Shown here: piece by piece, positions 17,846 to 25,538 of the stretch
Layout: the number at the start of each line of letters is the position of its first letter
Numbering within the stretch: position 1 is the first letter of the stretch
Assembly (NCBI GenBank): GCA_001563795.1
Contig: LKML01000007.1
Span: 1 to 43,725, forward strand
Source: Haloferacaceae archaeon B1-Br10_E2g22
Lineage (GTDB): Archaea > Halobacteriota > Halobacteria > Halobacteriales > Haloferacaceae
Length of the DNA: 43,725 nucleotides
Direction: 5' to 3'
The notes under the pieces: generated by a model
The model's input: the letters and a program-made list of their open reading frames with translations, nothing else
Databases searched by the model: none
What the model was told of the DNA's origin: nothing
Made by a program: the position numbers and the translations under genes

Positions 17846-19216
17846 ATGGATGTTTTCTGGCACCAGCGAGATCTCCGAATCGCCGACAACCGCGGGCTGG
17901 CTGCGGCGACGGCCAACGACACCACACTTGCAGTGTATCTCCTCGATAACCGAGTTGTCGGTTCCATCGGCGAGCGCCAACGGGCCTTTCTGTATGCGGG
18001 TCTCCGCCAGCTTCGAGCCGAATACCGACATCACGGCTCGGATCTCGTGATTCGAGCGGGTGATCCTCTCGAGCAACTAACCGAACTCGTCGCCGCCTAC
18101 GACGCCGAGACCGTCTACTACAACACACACTACAATCCGGCTCGGCGAGCACGTCAGCGCCGCATCAACGATGCCCTGCCGACAAAGTCAGTGGGTGATC
18201 TCACGCTGGTCGATCCGGCCGTGTTGGACGCTTCGTACCGGAGCCACAGCCAGTTTTACAACGACTGGCAGACACTCGAAAAGCCAGCACCAGCCCGTCC
18301 CAACACCGAGGCACTGGCAACGGTCTCCGACGAAACGCCCGTTCCGCCGCTCGAGGCTGCTGTCGAACTCCCTGAAGCCGGCTACCAGGCGGCCAGAGAC
18401 CGGTACGACCAGTTTTTGGACGACGGCATCGAGACGTACAACGACACCCGCGACGACATGCATCTGGCCGTCGAACAGCCGATTGGTGCGGTCTCGAGGC
18501 TCTCGCCGTATCTTGCGGCTGGGATGATCGGGATTCGTGAGCTGTGGGCTGCTGCCACCGAGCGATACGAAACCGCAAACGCGGATTCTGTGCGGCGGAA
18601 CATCGAAAAGTTCCGCTATGAACTCTCATGGCGCGAACAGAACTACCACCTGTTGTACAACAACCCGAATTTGCCCACAGAAAACTACAAACAGATCCCC
18701 AACCCGATTGCCTGGGAGAACGACCCCGATCAGTTCGAAGCCTGGAAAGCAGGCCGGACGGGCTATCCACTCGTCGATGCTGGAATGCGTCAACTCGAGC
18801 AAGAAGGCTACATTCACAACCGACCGCGGCAGAACGTCGCGTCGTTTCTGACAAAGCATCTGTTGGTCGACTGGCGCAAGGGGGCTGACTACTTCGCCGA
18901 AAAACTGGTCGATTTCGATCCGGCGAACAACAGCGCCAGCTGGCAGTGGATCGCCTCGACGGGAACCGACAGCGTAGACGTGCGCATTTTCGATCCGGTC
19001 GCCCAGCTGTCGAAATACGACGATCAAGCAGTGTACATCAAAGCGTATGTTCCGGAGCTTCGTGATGTGGCCGCCGAGAAAATCGTCGACTGGCCGAATC
19101 TGTCGACCGCAGAGCGTGATGAACTGGCTCCAGAGTACCTCGAGCCGATTGTCGACCGGAATACGGCCTACGAGCGCGCCCAGCGTGTGTTTGAGCAGGC
19201 CCTTGGAAACCAATAA
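17846..19216 (+). CDS. phr: Deoxyribodipyrimidine photolyase (class I cryptochrome/photolyase family)
   Basis: It repairs UV-induced cyclobutane pyrimidine dimers in DNA using light. The N-terminal domain begins MDVFWHQRDLRIADNRGL, the antenna domain start. The FAD-binding C-terminal domain has SRLSPYLAAGMI, EKFRYELSWREQNYHLL, GYPLVDAGMRQL, MHNRPRQ-type IHNRPRQNVASFLTKHLLVDWRKGADYF and ASWQWIASTGTD. Length (456) and motifs match halobacterial CPD photolyases. It begins 36 nt after the protease gene, but a separate promoter is likely. Strong light exposure in salt ponds explains its conservation in this group. Confidence 0.93.
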   Translation: MDVFWHQRDLRIADNRGLAAATANDTTLAVYLLDNRVVGSIGERQRAFLYAGLRQLRAEYRHHGSDLVIRAGDPLEQLTELVAAYDAETVYYNTHYNPARRARQRRINDALPTKSVGDLTLVDPAVLDASYRSHSQFYNDWQTLEKPAPARPNTEALATVSDETPVPPLEAAVELPEAGYQAARDRYDQFLDDGIETYNDTRDDMHLAVEQPIGAVSRLSPYLAAGMIGIRELWAAATERYETANADSVRRNIEKFRYELSWREQNYHLLYNNPNLPTENYKQIPNPIAWENDPDQFEAWKAGRTGYPLVDAGMRQLEQEGYIHNRPRQNVASFLTKHLLVDWRKGADYFAEKLVDFDPANNSASWQWIASTGTDSVDVRIFDPVAQLSKYDDQAVYIKAYVPELRDVAAEKIVDWPNLSTAERDELAPEYLEPIVDRNTAYERAQRVFEQALGNQ

Positions 19217-19278
19217 CACGGGATCACAAGCCGCTTTGTCTGACGTATGTGGTCGTCAGAACGCTACGCTCGCGAGGA

Positions 19279-19298
19279 TGAGGTTACGGCCACCCGAA
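19279..19298 (-). repeat. 20-bp copy of the tRNA-Pro anticodon-loop to T-stem segment
   Basis: Identical to 19488-19507 inside the tRNA gene. On the minus strand, weaker similarity continues towards the D-arm (GGTATGTTGGC here compared with GGTATCCTTCGGC in the gene). It is a decayed tRNA piece and cannot form a tRNA. Confidence 0.75.
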
Positions 19299-19340
19299 AG
19301 CCAACATACCCTCAGCTCAAACAGATTAGAAGGGGTAAAA

Positions 19341-19362
19341 GTGGGCCGGCTCAGATTCGAAC
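19341..19362 (-). repeat. 22-bp copy of the tRNA-Pro 3' end (att-like direct repeat)
   Basis: Identical to 19466-19487, covering half of the T-arm, the acceptor 3' strand and the first base after the gene. On the minus strand the copy is followed by TTTTACCCC, the kind of T-run expected after a tRNA gene, whereas the intact gene is followed by unrelated sequence. This is the pattern of attL/attR repeats around an integrated element, here only about 100 bp apart. Confidence 0.65.
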
Positions 19363-19414
19363 CACGGTCGGAGCGAAACGCCTCCCTGATTCGAATCTTC
19401 GCGTGTTCCATCCA

Positions 19415-19461
19415 CCCGCACCGCGAACCGCTCGCTAGGCTCGCGGTTGTTGCGGTGCGGG
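19415..19461. repeat. Large inverted repeat just 3' of tRNA-Pro
   Basis: Arms CCCGCACCGC (19415-19424) and GCGGTGCGGG (19452-19461) pair perfectly, and the inner AACCGC/GCGGTT extends the stem. It begins 6 nt beyond the tRNA 3' end on the minus strand. It may stop transcription or be an element end. Confidence 0.6.
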
Positions 19462-19466
19462 AGAAG

Positions 19467-19539
19467 TGGGCCGGCTCAGATTCGAACTGAGGTTACGGCC
19501 ACCCGAAGGCCGAAGGATACCAAGCTACCCCACCGGCCC
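19467..19539 (-). tRNA. tRNA-Pro (anticodon CGG)
   Basis: The minus strand folds into a full cloverleaf of 73 nt including the discriminator A. Acceptor stem GGGCCGG/CCGGCCC, anticodon stem CGGCC/GGCCG with loop TTCGGGT giving anticodon CGG (reads CCG), T-stem CTCAG/CTGAG with loop TTCGAAT. The D-arm has an extra loop base and a weak outer pair. CCA is not encoded, and no intron is seen. Confidence 0.93.
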
Positions 19540-19563
19540 GCACTCATACAGAGTGCATCACCG

Positions 19564-19573
19564 AGTTTAATGA
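19564..19573 (-). promoter_or_regulatory. Promoter (TATA) of tRNA-Pro
   Basis: On the minus strand TCATTAAACT lies 25-34 nt upstream of the tRNA 5' end, the correct distance for an archaeal TATA box. Confidence 0.5.
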
Positions 19574-19584
19574 TTTTGATTGCC

Positions 19585-20181
19585 CTAGTAGTGTTGATAG
19601 CCCTCGGTGTCAAGCCAGTTGTGGCCCACTGTCATCGTCTGGTCGGCGTGCAGGATTTCGGGGCCGACGCTGAGTCGACGCTCCGCCGTGTCGGCCAAAA
19701 CCGCTGTCTCGCTGTCGGTGAACTCGAGGTGATCCGACAGTACGAACACCGGGTCAGCAGGGGGTTCGGCCGACACCAGTGGCTTGCCGTCTTCGTGGAG
19801 TTCGATAATCGTCCCCTCGCGGGCAACCGACTCCAGAGTCGAGTTAAATCCCATTCGGTACAACTCCACGCCGGGTGAGACCTCCGCAGGCTGGTGGCCG
19901 ATGGCGTTGGCAGTTGATTCGAGTGCGCCCTTGATGCGGGAGGCGACTGCGCGCTCGGTGGGATAGAGTCGTTTGGCCGTCGAGCCGTCGAATCGGATCG
20001 TATACTCGTCGTTGAGGACGAGATGGACGCGGCTGTCTTCGCGGATACCATGTGAGACGAACAGACCGGCGTTGACACAGCGACACAGCACGTCGAGCCG
20101 ACCGGCTCCGCCGGCCAGATCAGACAACGAAAATCCGGGGGTGGTCGGTGCCTCGTGGCCAAGGATAATGAACTGACGCAT
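19585..20181 (-). CDS. trmY: tRNA (pseudouridine-54, N1) methyltransferase TrmY
   Basis: A SPOUT-family methyltransferase of 198 residues that turns pseudouridine 54 in the tRNA T-loop into m1-pseudouridine using S-adenosylmethionine. The sequence follows haloarchaeal TrmY closely: MRQFIILGHEAPTTPGFSL, DLAGGAGRLDVLCRCVN, RVHLVLNDEY, and the trefoil-knot region PVFVLSDHLEFTDSET. It is adjacent to a tRNA gene. Pus10, which makes its substrate, is at 31.5 kb in this window. The start is the ATG at 20181. Confidence 0.93.
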   Translation of the reverse strand: MRQFIILGHEAPTTPGFSLSDLAGGAGRLDVLCRCVNAGLFVSHGIREDSRVHLVLNDEYTIRFDGSTAKRLYPTERAVASRIKGALESTANAIGHQPAEVSPGVELYRMGFNSTLESVAREGTIIELHEDGKPLVSAEPPADPVFVLSDHLEFTDSETAVLADTAERRLSVGPEILHADQTMTVGHNWLDTEGYQHY

Positions 20182-20231
20182 ACCGCCGCTTGATCGGCGG
20201 GCGGCTTAGTTCGCTGTGGTTTCGGCTCCAA

Positions 20232-20489
20232 TCAGGTCGCCGCCGGCAGGTAGTAGTTGTCCTGGCGGTCGACCAACTCTTTCGACTGAAGGGTGTTCAA
20301 AATAGGGAGCAACGAGATGGTTTTCATCTCTAAGGATTGATTCAACTCTTCGAGCGTCGACTCGCCGCTGACCTGTAGATACAGGTAGACGAGCTTTGTG
20401 CCGTCCGACGACAGATCGGACGGAACCGACACCGAGTGGGGATTGACGCCACTGTACTGGTCTGATGTGGAGGATTCTGTGTTCGTCAT
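20232..20489 (-). CDS. Winged-helix (TrmB-like) transcriptional regulator
   Basis: An 85-residue protein. After a polar N-terminal tail, LVYLYLQVSGESTLEELNQSLEMKTISLLPILNTLQSKELV forms a helix-turn-helix with a wing ending DRQDNYYLP, as in small TrmB/MarR-like haloarchaeal regulators. The ATG at 20489 (MTNTESSTS) is chosen; the open frame extends 29 codons but the extra part has no family look. It lies 50 nt upstream of trmY on the same strand and may form an operon with it. Targets are unknown. Confidence 0.68.
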   Translation of the reverse strand: MTNTESSTSDQYSGVNPHSVSVPSDLSSDGTKLVYLYLQVSGESTLEELNQSLEMKTISLLPILNTLQSKELVDRQDNYYLPAAT

Positions 20490-20689
20490 AGTGGAAAGAC
20501 GCCGGCAGGCCGGGTGTGCTGTCGCTGGCGGCTCCGAAGACATCACCGAACGCCAAGACCATGCCGGCCGGTTCACCTCTCAGGTCTACCCCCTCGGTAA
20601 TAGCTGTTATGTGGGGTATCGTCGCATGTCTATCAGGCACGTTAAATACCTAAAACAGCCTGCAACTGACGGTCTAGGTTAGTGTTCTG

Positions 20690-21163
20690 TCAGTCTGCAT
20701 AATTAACTTGGCTGTATGCTTCCAGTTCGTTGAGACAGCTGCTGGCGGTTCGCAACGTCCCGTCGGTCGAGTGGGGATAGACCGCACACAGCTCGCCGTC
20801 TTTGTAGACGGCGATACAGATGCTCGGCAGCGACAACACCCTGTAGGTCTCGTCGGTAATCTCACAGTCGACCGTCTGAATCTTAAACGCAGGATTGAGT
20901 CGTACTGGCTCGTCGTCGGCCCACTGCTGGAAGGCCTCGACATGCTCGAGTACCCGCTGGTAGTAGCTCGTCCCCTCGAGCGGCCCCCGGAGCCGGATCG
21001 CTTTGGTCCAGATGTGGATTTCATAGGCCGCGATTCGACCCTCAGCATCAAGTGTCTCGAGCTGTTCTATCACCACCTGTTTTTGTCTTTCACAGCCCAG
21101 CTCGGGATCTGCCCGGACGAACAACGTCACTGTGTAGTTCGTGTTCTCACTCTCGCTGATCAT
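20690..21163 (-). CDS. Conserved haloarchaeal protein of unknown function (HTH-domain annotated family)
   Basis: A 157-residue cytoplasmic protein. It resembles a haloarchaeal family often annotated as HTH-domain proteins, with VTLFVRAD near the start, a VVIEQLETLDAEGRIAAYEIHIW block, and a C-terminal VLSLPSICIAVYKDGELCAVYPHS block. It has several Cys residues. The ATG at 21163 is supported by a TATA box 26-37 nt upstream; the frame is open for 34 more codons through that promoter. I cannot name a function. Confidence 0.6.
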   Translation of the reverse strand: MISESENTNYTVTLFVRADPELGCERQKQVVIEQLETLDAEGRIAAYEIHIWTKAIRLRGPLEGTSYYQRVLEHVEAFQQWADDEPVRLNPAFKIQTVDCEITDETYRVLSLPSICIAVYKDGELCAVYPHSTDGTLRTASSCLNELEAYSQVNYAD

Positions 21164-21516
21164 TATCTGAGCGGTACGCCCACCAGCGGTATATAATAAC
21201 GCACCGACCTCACAGCCGACGTTCTGTACGCTAAGACAGTTGGATGCCGAATAAAAGAAACTCACCGCAGTCGACGTCGCTGGTCTATCTGGTTCAACGA
21301 GAGAATCCCGTCCTTTAGGACGTCACCAGAACGCGAGCGTTCTGGCCACATCACGAAAATCTTTGATTTTCGAACGACACTCCCAGCACTCGTCGGTGTG
21401 TCAACCCGAGGTTCCCAAACCAACCGCCTAGTGCGGTGGGAAGCCTCGCCGTCGTCGGGCGTCGCCCGACTGCCTGAGGGATCTTCGATCCCTCTCCGTT
21501 TACGGCGAGGAGGATG
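21164..21516. other. Intergenic region holding an IS relic
   Basis: Apart from the promoter at its left edge, most of this gap is the hairpin-rich IS200/IS605-like remnant at 21302-21519. No complete gene is present. Confidence 0.6.
21189..21200 (-). promoter_or_regulatory. TATA box of the unknown gene at 20690-21163
   Basis: GTTATTATATAC on the minus strand is 26-37 nt before the ATG at 21163, which predicts a leaderless mRNA and fixes the start codon. Confidence 0.6.
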
Positions 21517-21519
21517 TCA
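21302..21519 (-). mobile_element. Remnant or MITE of an IS200/IS605 (TnpB-type) element
   Basis: About 218 bp densely packed with perfect inverted repeats: 21309-21322, 21326-21345, 21354-21372, 21423-21437, 21454-21470 and 21476-21494. The last two sit inside an outer 8-bp stem (21444-21451 with 21503-21510). On the minus strand one edge reads TGACATCCTCC and the other GACG...GGACGGGATTCTC, which I recognise from the ends of haloarchaeal TnpB/IS1341-type elements. No transposase or TnpB reading frame remains. The left-end motif overlaps the stop codon of the hydratase gene. Confidence 0.6.
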
Positions 21520-22146
21520 CGCCTTCTCGACTGTTGGAACCGGATCAATGAGGACGACCGCTTCGCCCTTGATAAGTTGTTTGTCGTCGTCGTTGTGGAC
21601 GGTCGTCGAGAGGATGTATTTGTTGTCTTCGAGGTCGTCGACGACTTCAATGGTTGCGGTCAGCCGGTCGCCGATGAACGCGGGAGCCAGAAACGTCGTA
21701 TCTTGGGAAAGATAGATCGTCAATCCGGGAAGCCGTGCGAGCGCCGCGCTGATGAGCCCAGAAACCAGGGTGCCATGGACGATCCGGGTGCCGAATCGAC
21801 TTTCTTCGGCAAACTCGGCCTCGAGATGCAACCGGTTGGTGTCGCCCGAAATGTCAGCGAACGCACTCACGTCCTCGTCAGTCAGCGTTTTGGAAAACGT
21901 GATCCGATCCCCAACGGACAGTTCAGTGGGGTCGGCAGCCTCCGATTCGAGTTCCCACTCGGGGCGTGCGTAGGCGACAGACGGCCCGCCGCTGGTTCGG
22001 TCACTGTCGTCGAACCCCGAGGCAGCGAGTGCTGCGCGGTTGACTTCGACAGCACTTTTGACGAGATGGCCGGTTGCCCGTGCCCACGCATCTGCCATGT
22101 TGTACGGTACCGTTTCGATGCCCGTGCTAGATTCTTCACCATTCAT
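21517..22146 (-). CDS. phaJ: MaoC-type (R)-specific enoyl-CoA hydratase
   Basis: A hot-dog-fold hydratase of 209 residues. The hydratase-2 motif is visible in FADISGDTNRLHLEAEFA (catalytic Asp and His five residues apart), followed by RIVHGTLVSGLISAALARLPG. It makes (R)-3-hydroxyacyl-CoA from enoyl-CoA, feeding polyhydroxyalkanoate synthesis. The N-terminal ~80 residues (NMADAWARATGHLVKSAVEVNRAALAA) precede the domain and look helical. It is divergent from the phaRPEC operon, sharing a 171-nt promoter region. Its TGA stop lies in the TGACATCC edge of the IS relic, so the last codons may have been changed by the insertion. Confidence 0.8.
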   Translation of the reverse strand: MNGEESSTGIETVPYNMADAWARATGHLVKSAVEVNRAALAASGFDDSDRTSGGPSVAYARPEWELESEAADPTELSVGDRITFSKTLTDEDVSAFADISGDTNRLHLEAEFAEESRFGTRIVHGTLVSGLISAALARLPGLTIYLSQDTTFLAPAFIGDRLTATIEVVDDLEDNKYILSTTVHNDDDKQLIKGEAVVLIDPVPTVEKA

Positions 22147-22283
22147 GATTGGCTATAGGCGGCAGTCAGTGAGTACTTCCTTTAGGCGTTTCGGTCAGCA
22201 CTCGCTGGTCGGCTATCGATACGTCACCCCGTTATTTACCTTTTGTTGCCAGCAGATGGTATCTGTTGGTGAATGGCGACAAA

Positions 22284-22292
22284 CATTAAGTA
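22284..22292 (+). promoter_or_regulatory. Promoter of the phaRPEC operon
   Basis: ACATTAAGT lies about 26-34 nt upstream of the phaR ATG at 22318, a plausible TATA box. The divergent gap 22147-22317 must also hold the hydratase promoter and probably the site where PhaR binds; I cannot define the operator by eye. Confidence 0.4.
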
Positions 22293-22317
22293 GGACTCGG
22301 CCGATTGTGCAAACGAG

Positions 22318-22641
22318 ATGACGAACGGCTCTGAAGAGATGATGTGGTCACCACTGCAGTTTGCAACACAACTGCAGGAGGCCAGCCAAGCGATGACAAC
22401 CCAACAGCTGCAGGCGGTCACCGAACTGCTGTCGTCTACAGACCCAACCCAGTTGGGATCTGACCCGACGGGGTTTGCTGCGATGGGCAGCCAGATGGCG
22501 ATGTTCAAAACCCGCGTCCAAAGCGGCGGCCGGATCAGCATTCCCGACGCCGAACGCGAAGTGTTGGATATCGACGACGGAGATATCGTCCAGACGTTCG
22601 TCATTCCACTCACTCAACCCTCCAGTGATTCAGATGAGTAA
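22318..22641 (+). CDS. phaR: PhaR, AbrB-like regulator of the PHA operon
   Basis: A 107-residue protein with an AbrB/SpoVT-type swapped-hairpin domain at the C-terminal half: RVQSGGRISIPDAEREVLDIDDGDIVQTFVIPL. The N-terminal half is helical and Gln-rich. In Haloferax mediterranei the gene at this place, phaR, encodes a regulator that controls phaRP. It is the first gene of the operon and its end overlaps phaP by 8 nt. Confidence 0.82.
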   Translation: MTNGSEEMMWSPLQFATQLQEASQAMTTQQLQAVTELLSSTDPTQLGSDPTGFAAMGSQMAMFKTRVQSGGRISIPDAEREVLDIDDGDIVQTFVIPLTQPSSDSDE

Positions 22642-23206
22642 CACACAGTCCCCCACAAACCCAATGGTATCGATGTTCGAACTCCAGCGACAATCAATCA
22701 AACAGGGCCATCAGTTCATGCAACAAAGCATGGACGCTCAAAAACAGCTCCCCCGTGTTATGGAAGACGCGATCGACTCCTCGCGGTCTGTCCAACAAAC
22801 CGGCCTCACCGCCAGCCGGAGTCTCGCCAAAGGAATGGTCGAGATGATGCAGGCATCCATTCCGAGCGAACAGCCATATATCGACGACGAAACCGACGCC
22901 GAAGAACGACAACATGCGGCCTTCGAAAGTCTCCATCAGGCACTCGACGACCAGTTCGAGGCCGTCGAAGAGATCAGCGACCAGTCCTGGGAGGCACTCG
23001 AAAGCCAACTCGAGGAAAACACCGACGCGTTTGTCGAGTTCGTCGACCAATCAAGCTCCTTTACCGAAGAGTCGGTGACCGCCTTCGTCGAGTCGCTCGA
23101 AGACGTACAATCGGATGTCGAAGAAATGGAGTTCGGCGTCGAAACCGGCGATCCGGTCGGGACGACACGGATGGACACCGACGTCGACGACGAGGAGATG
23201 GCCTGA
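22634..23206 (+). CDS. phaP: PhaP phasin, PHA granule protein
   Basis: A 190-residue, highly acidic, helical protein without Cys, of the haloarchaeal phasin type: MVSMFELQRQSIKQGHQFM, then a Gln-rich amphipathic stretch, then long acidic helices. Phasins coat the polyester granule and limit its size. The ATG at 22634 overlaps the phaR stop, so translation is coupled. The C-terminal tail (DVDDEEMA) is acidic. Position between phaR and phaE supports the call. Confidence 0.82.
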   Translation: MSNTQSPTNPMVSMFELQRQSIKQGHQFMQQSMDAQKQLPRVMEDAIDSSRSVQQTGLTASRSLAKGMVEMMQASIPSEQPYIDDETDAEERQHAAFESLHQALDDQFEAVEEISDQSWEALESQLEENTDAFVEFVDQSSSFTEESVTAFVESLEDVQSDVEEMEFGVETGDPVGTTRMDTDVDDEEMA

Positions 23207-23224
23207 TCGCCACACTGATTTCCG

Positions 23225-23779
23225 ATGTCAGATACTACCCAGACAGCGACCGGTGAGCCGTTCGGAGCGTACTTCGAGCAGTTGAACCAGTCGTTCGCCG
23301 AGGCCTTCGAGCAGAACATGCGAATGCAGACGGAGTTTCTTGATTCATGGCGCGAGTCGCTCGACGAAAGCAGTCTTGACGAACAGACCGTCGACGGAAT
23401 GGCCGGTGTTTCTCGAGCCTACGAGGTCTGGATGGAGGCAGCCGACGCCCAGCAAGAACTCATCACCGACTCGCTTCGCGGCGAAGACATCGAGCTAGAG
23501 ACGTTCCGAGATCTCTATGTCAATGCAGCCAACGAAGCGTTCAAAGAGGTGATGGGAACAACCGCGTTTGCTGCCGCAACTGGCCAAACTGTCGGTGAGA
23601 TGCTCGAGGCCAGCGAACAACTCGAAGCAATGAACCGCGAGACGCTGCAGTCAGTTGGCTTTGCGACAGAAGCCGACATTACAGAGGTCGGCGAGCGACT
23701 GGTCGAACTCGAACGGCGACAGCACACACTCGAAACGAAACTCGACCAGGTAATCGAGATGCTCGAAGACGACTCATGA
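23225..23779 (+). CDS. phaE: PHA synthase subunit PhaE, class III
   Basis: A 184-residue partner of PhaC. It shows the haloarchaeal PhaE features: [46 protein letters not shown], and a C-terminal coiled coil ([19 protein letters not shown]). PhaE is required for PhaC activity. It starts 18 nt after phaP and overlaps phaC by 4 nt (ATGA), so the two subunits are coupled in translation. Confidence 0.88.
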   Translation: MSDTTQTATGEPFGAYFEQLNQSFAEAFEQNMRMQTEFLDSWRESLDESSLDEQTVDGMAGVSRAYEVWMEAADAQQELITDSLRGEDIELETFRDLYVNAANEAFKEVMGTTAFAAATGQTVGEMLEASEQLEAMNRETLQSVGFATEADITEVGERLVELERRQHTLETKLDQVIEMLEDDS

Positions 23780-25347
23780 ACCCGATTACTGCAACCGTTG
23801 ATGCCCAGCAACGCACCCTCGAGGCGACTATGGAGTACTTCGAGCGGGTGCCGAAACTCGCCGAACAGGTCGAACGCGTCGCCGACATCGAGGTTGGAAC
23901 CACGCCCAGCGAGGTCGTCTACAGCGAAAACAAACTTGAGTTGCTTCATTACACACCAGAAATGGCAGGGACCGATCCCGAGACGGCCCAGGACGTGCCA
24001 ATCCTGATCGTGTATGCGCTGATCAACAAACCCTACATCTTGGATCTCCAGGCCGACAGGAGCGTCGTCCGTCGGCTGCTCGAGGCCGGCTTCGAGGTGT
24101 ATCTGATTGACTGGGGCGAACCCTCACGGCTCGATGCGTCGCTGACGCTCGAAGACTACGTCTGCCGGTATACGGACAACTGCGTCGATGTCGTCCGCGA
24201 GCGGTCGGGCCAAGAATCAATCAATCTGCTTGGCTACTGTATGGGTGGTACGATGGGTGTGATGTACGCCTCACTGTTTCCCCAGAAGGTTCGGAATCTC
24301 GGGTTGATGGCCGCCGGGCTCTGTTTCGACGACACCGGTGGCGTCCTCGAACTCTGGGGCGAAAAACCGTACTACGACCCCCAGAACGTAACCGACAGCT
24401 TCGGCAACGTCCCGGCGGACTTTCTGGATGTGGGCTTTGCGCTGATGGATCCGGTCTCGAACTACGTCGGTAAGTATCTCCGCCTGTACGACAACGTCGA
24501 AGACGATGCGTTCGTCGAGAACTTCGCCCGCATGGAACGGTGGCTCGGCGAGGGAATCGACGTGGCGGGTGCGACCTACGAACAGTTCATCGAAGACATC
24601 TATCAGGACAACAAACTCGCACACAACGAGTTCTATCTTGGCGACGATCACGTCGATCTCAACGAGATCGAAATGCCAATTATCCAGATTGTCGGTCATT
24701 ACGACCACCTCATCCCGCCGGAATCGAGCACTGCGTTCAACGATCTGGTAGCGAGCGAAGATGTAACGACGTTCGATGCCAAAACCGGCCATATTGGGCT
24801 TTCTGTCTCCTCGAGTTCTCACGAGGAGTTGTGGCCCTCCGTCGCCGACTGGTTCGCTGAGCGATCAGACGAACCGGACGAGGAGGCTAATGACGCCGAA
24901 CTAGCAACTGCGGATGGTGCCGATTCGGACACCGAGTCTACAGGAGAGACTGCTGTTGAGGCAGAACCCGAACTCGAGGTCAGCGACGAACCGGAGGCAA
25001 AACTCGAACCCGAGGCTGCGGCTGAATCCGACCTCGAGTCCGAAACTGAAGCTGAAGCCGAAACGGAGGTTGTGAGCGATAGCGCAGAATCGGCTACTGA
25101 CGACACGAACTCGAGTCCGGACGAGCGCGAGGCCAGCGGCGAGCCAGGGTTTTCGAAAGGCTCCGAGCCGTTAGAATCAGTCTACGGCATCGGCCCACAC
25201 TACGCCGAACAGCTCCGTGAGGCAGGTATCGACAGCATCGATGCGCTCACAGAAGCCGACGCCGACACACTGGCCGACGCTGTCGGTGTCTCGGCCGACC
25301 GTGCGGCCGAATGGATCGAAAGTGCGATAGACCACAGAGAGTCCTAA
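23776..25347 (+). CDS. phaC: PHA synthase subunit PhaC, class III, with a C-terminal helix-hairpin-helix extension
   Basis: It polymerises (R)-3-hydroxyacyl-CoA into polyester. The lipase-like box is GYCMGG with catalytic Cys155; Asp310 in GHYDHL and His339 in KTGHIGLS complete the triad. The alpha/beta-hydrolase core ends near residue 363. Residues ~365-463 form an Asp/Glu/Ala/Ser-rich linker. Residues ~466-518 form a helix-hairpin-helix pair ([26 protein letters not shown], then [19 protein letters not shown]) of the kind seen in DNA-binding or protein-contact modules. The core is well conserved; the tail is longer than in many PhaC proteins. Overlaps phaE by 4 nt. Confidence 0.92.
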   Translation: MNPITATVDAQQRTLEATMEYFERVPKLAEQVERVADIEVGTTPSEVVYSENKLELLHYTPEMAGTDPETAQDVPILIVYALINKPYILDLQADRSVVRRLLEAGFEVYLIDWGEPSRLDASLTLEDYVCRYTDNCVDVVRERSGQESINLLGYCMGGTMGVMYASLFPQKVRNLGLMAAGLCFDDTGGVLELWGEKPYYDPQNVTDSFGNVPADFLDVGFALMDPVSNYVGKYLRLYDNVEDDAFVENFARMERWLGEGIDVAGATYEQFIEDIYQDNKLAHNEFYLGDDHVDLNEIEMPIIQIVGHYDHLIPPESSTAFNDLVASEDVTTFDAKTGHIGLSVSSSSHEELWPSVADWFAERSDEPDEEANDAELATADGADSDTESTGETAVEAEPELEVSDEPEAKLEPEAAAESDLESETEAEAETEVVSDSAESATDDTNSSPDEREASGEPGFSKGSEPLESVYGIGPHYAEQLREAGIDSIDALTEADADTLADAVGVSADRAAEWIESAIDHRES

Positions 25348-25538
25348 CAGAGCCTCTATTTGTTCGCTGAGTAGTTCGAATTCAATACTGTCGTTTCGGC
25401 CGCAACAAGATTTAATACCGATTTTGCCGCACAGTTCACACACGCGGTTGATACTGGTGTGTTCCCTCCACAGCAAAATACACACAGGCCGATTCAACTC
25501 CGGCAGTTGTCACACCCGGCGACCGCAGTCCCCGTATC

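Larger units (their letters stand above)
19217..19466. other. Intergenic region with tRNA-Pro fragments and a large hairpin
   Basis: No believable gene lies here; apparent peptides with SGPAQIRT-like sequence are translations of tRNA antisense. The region contains two exact fragments of the adjacent tRNA-Pro gene (19279-19298 and 19341-19362) in swapped order, and a long inverted repeat at 19415-19461. It looks like a scar of integration and deletion at the tRNA gene. Confidence 0.6.

Noticed and set aside
19279-19362. A circularly permuted tRNA gene
   Set aside because: The two fragments are in permuted order, but the 5' acceptor strand and an intact D-arm are missing, so no tRNA could be made.
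19247-19490. Small plus-strand frames around the tRNA
   Set aside because: The peptides contain SGPAQIRT-type sequence, the known artefact of translating tRNA antisense.
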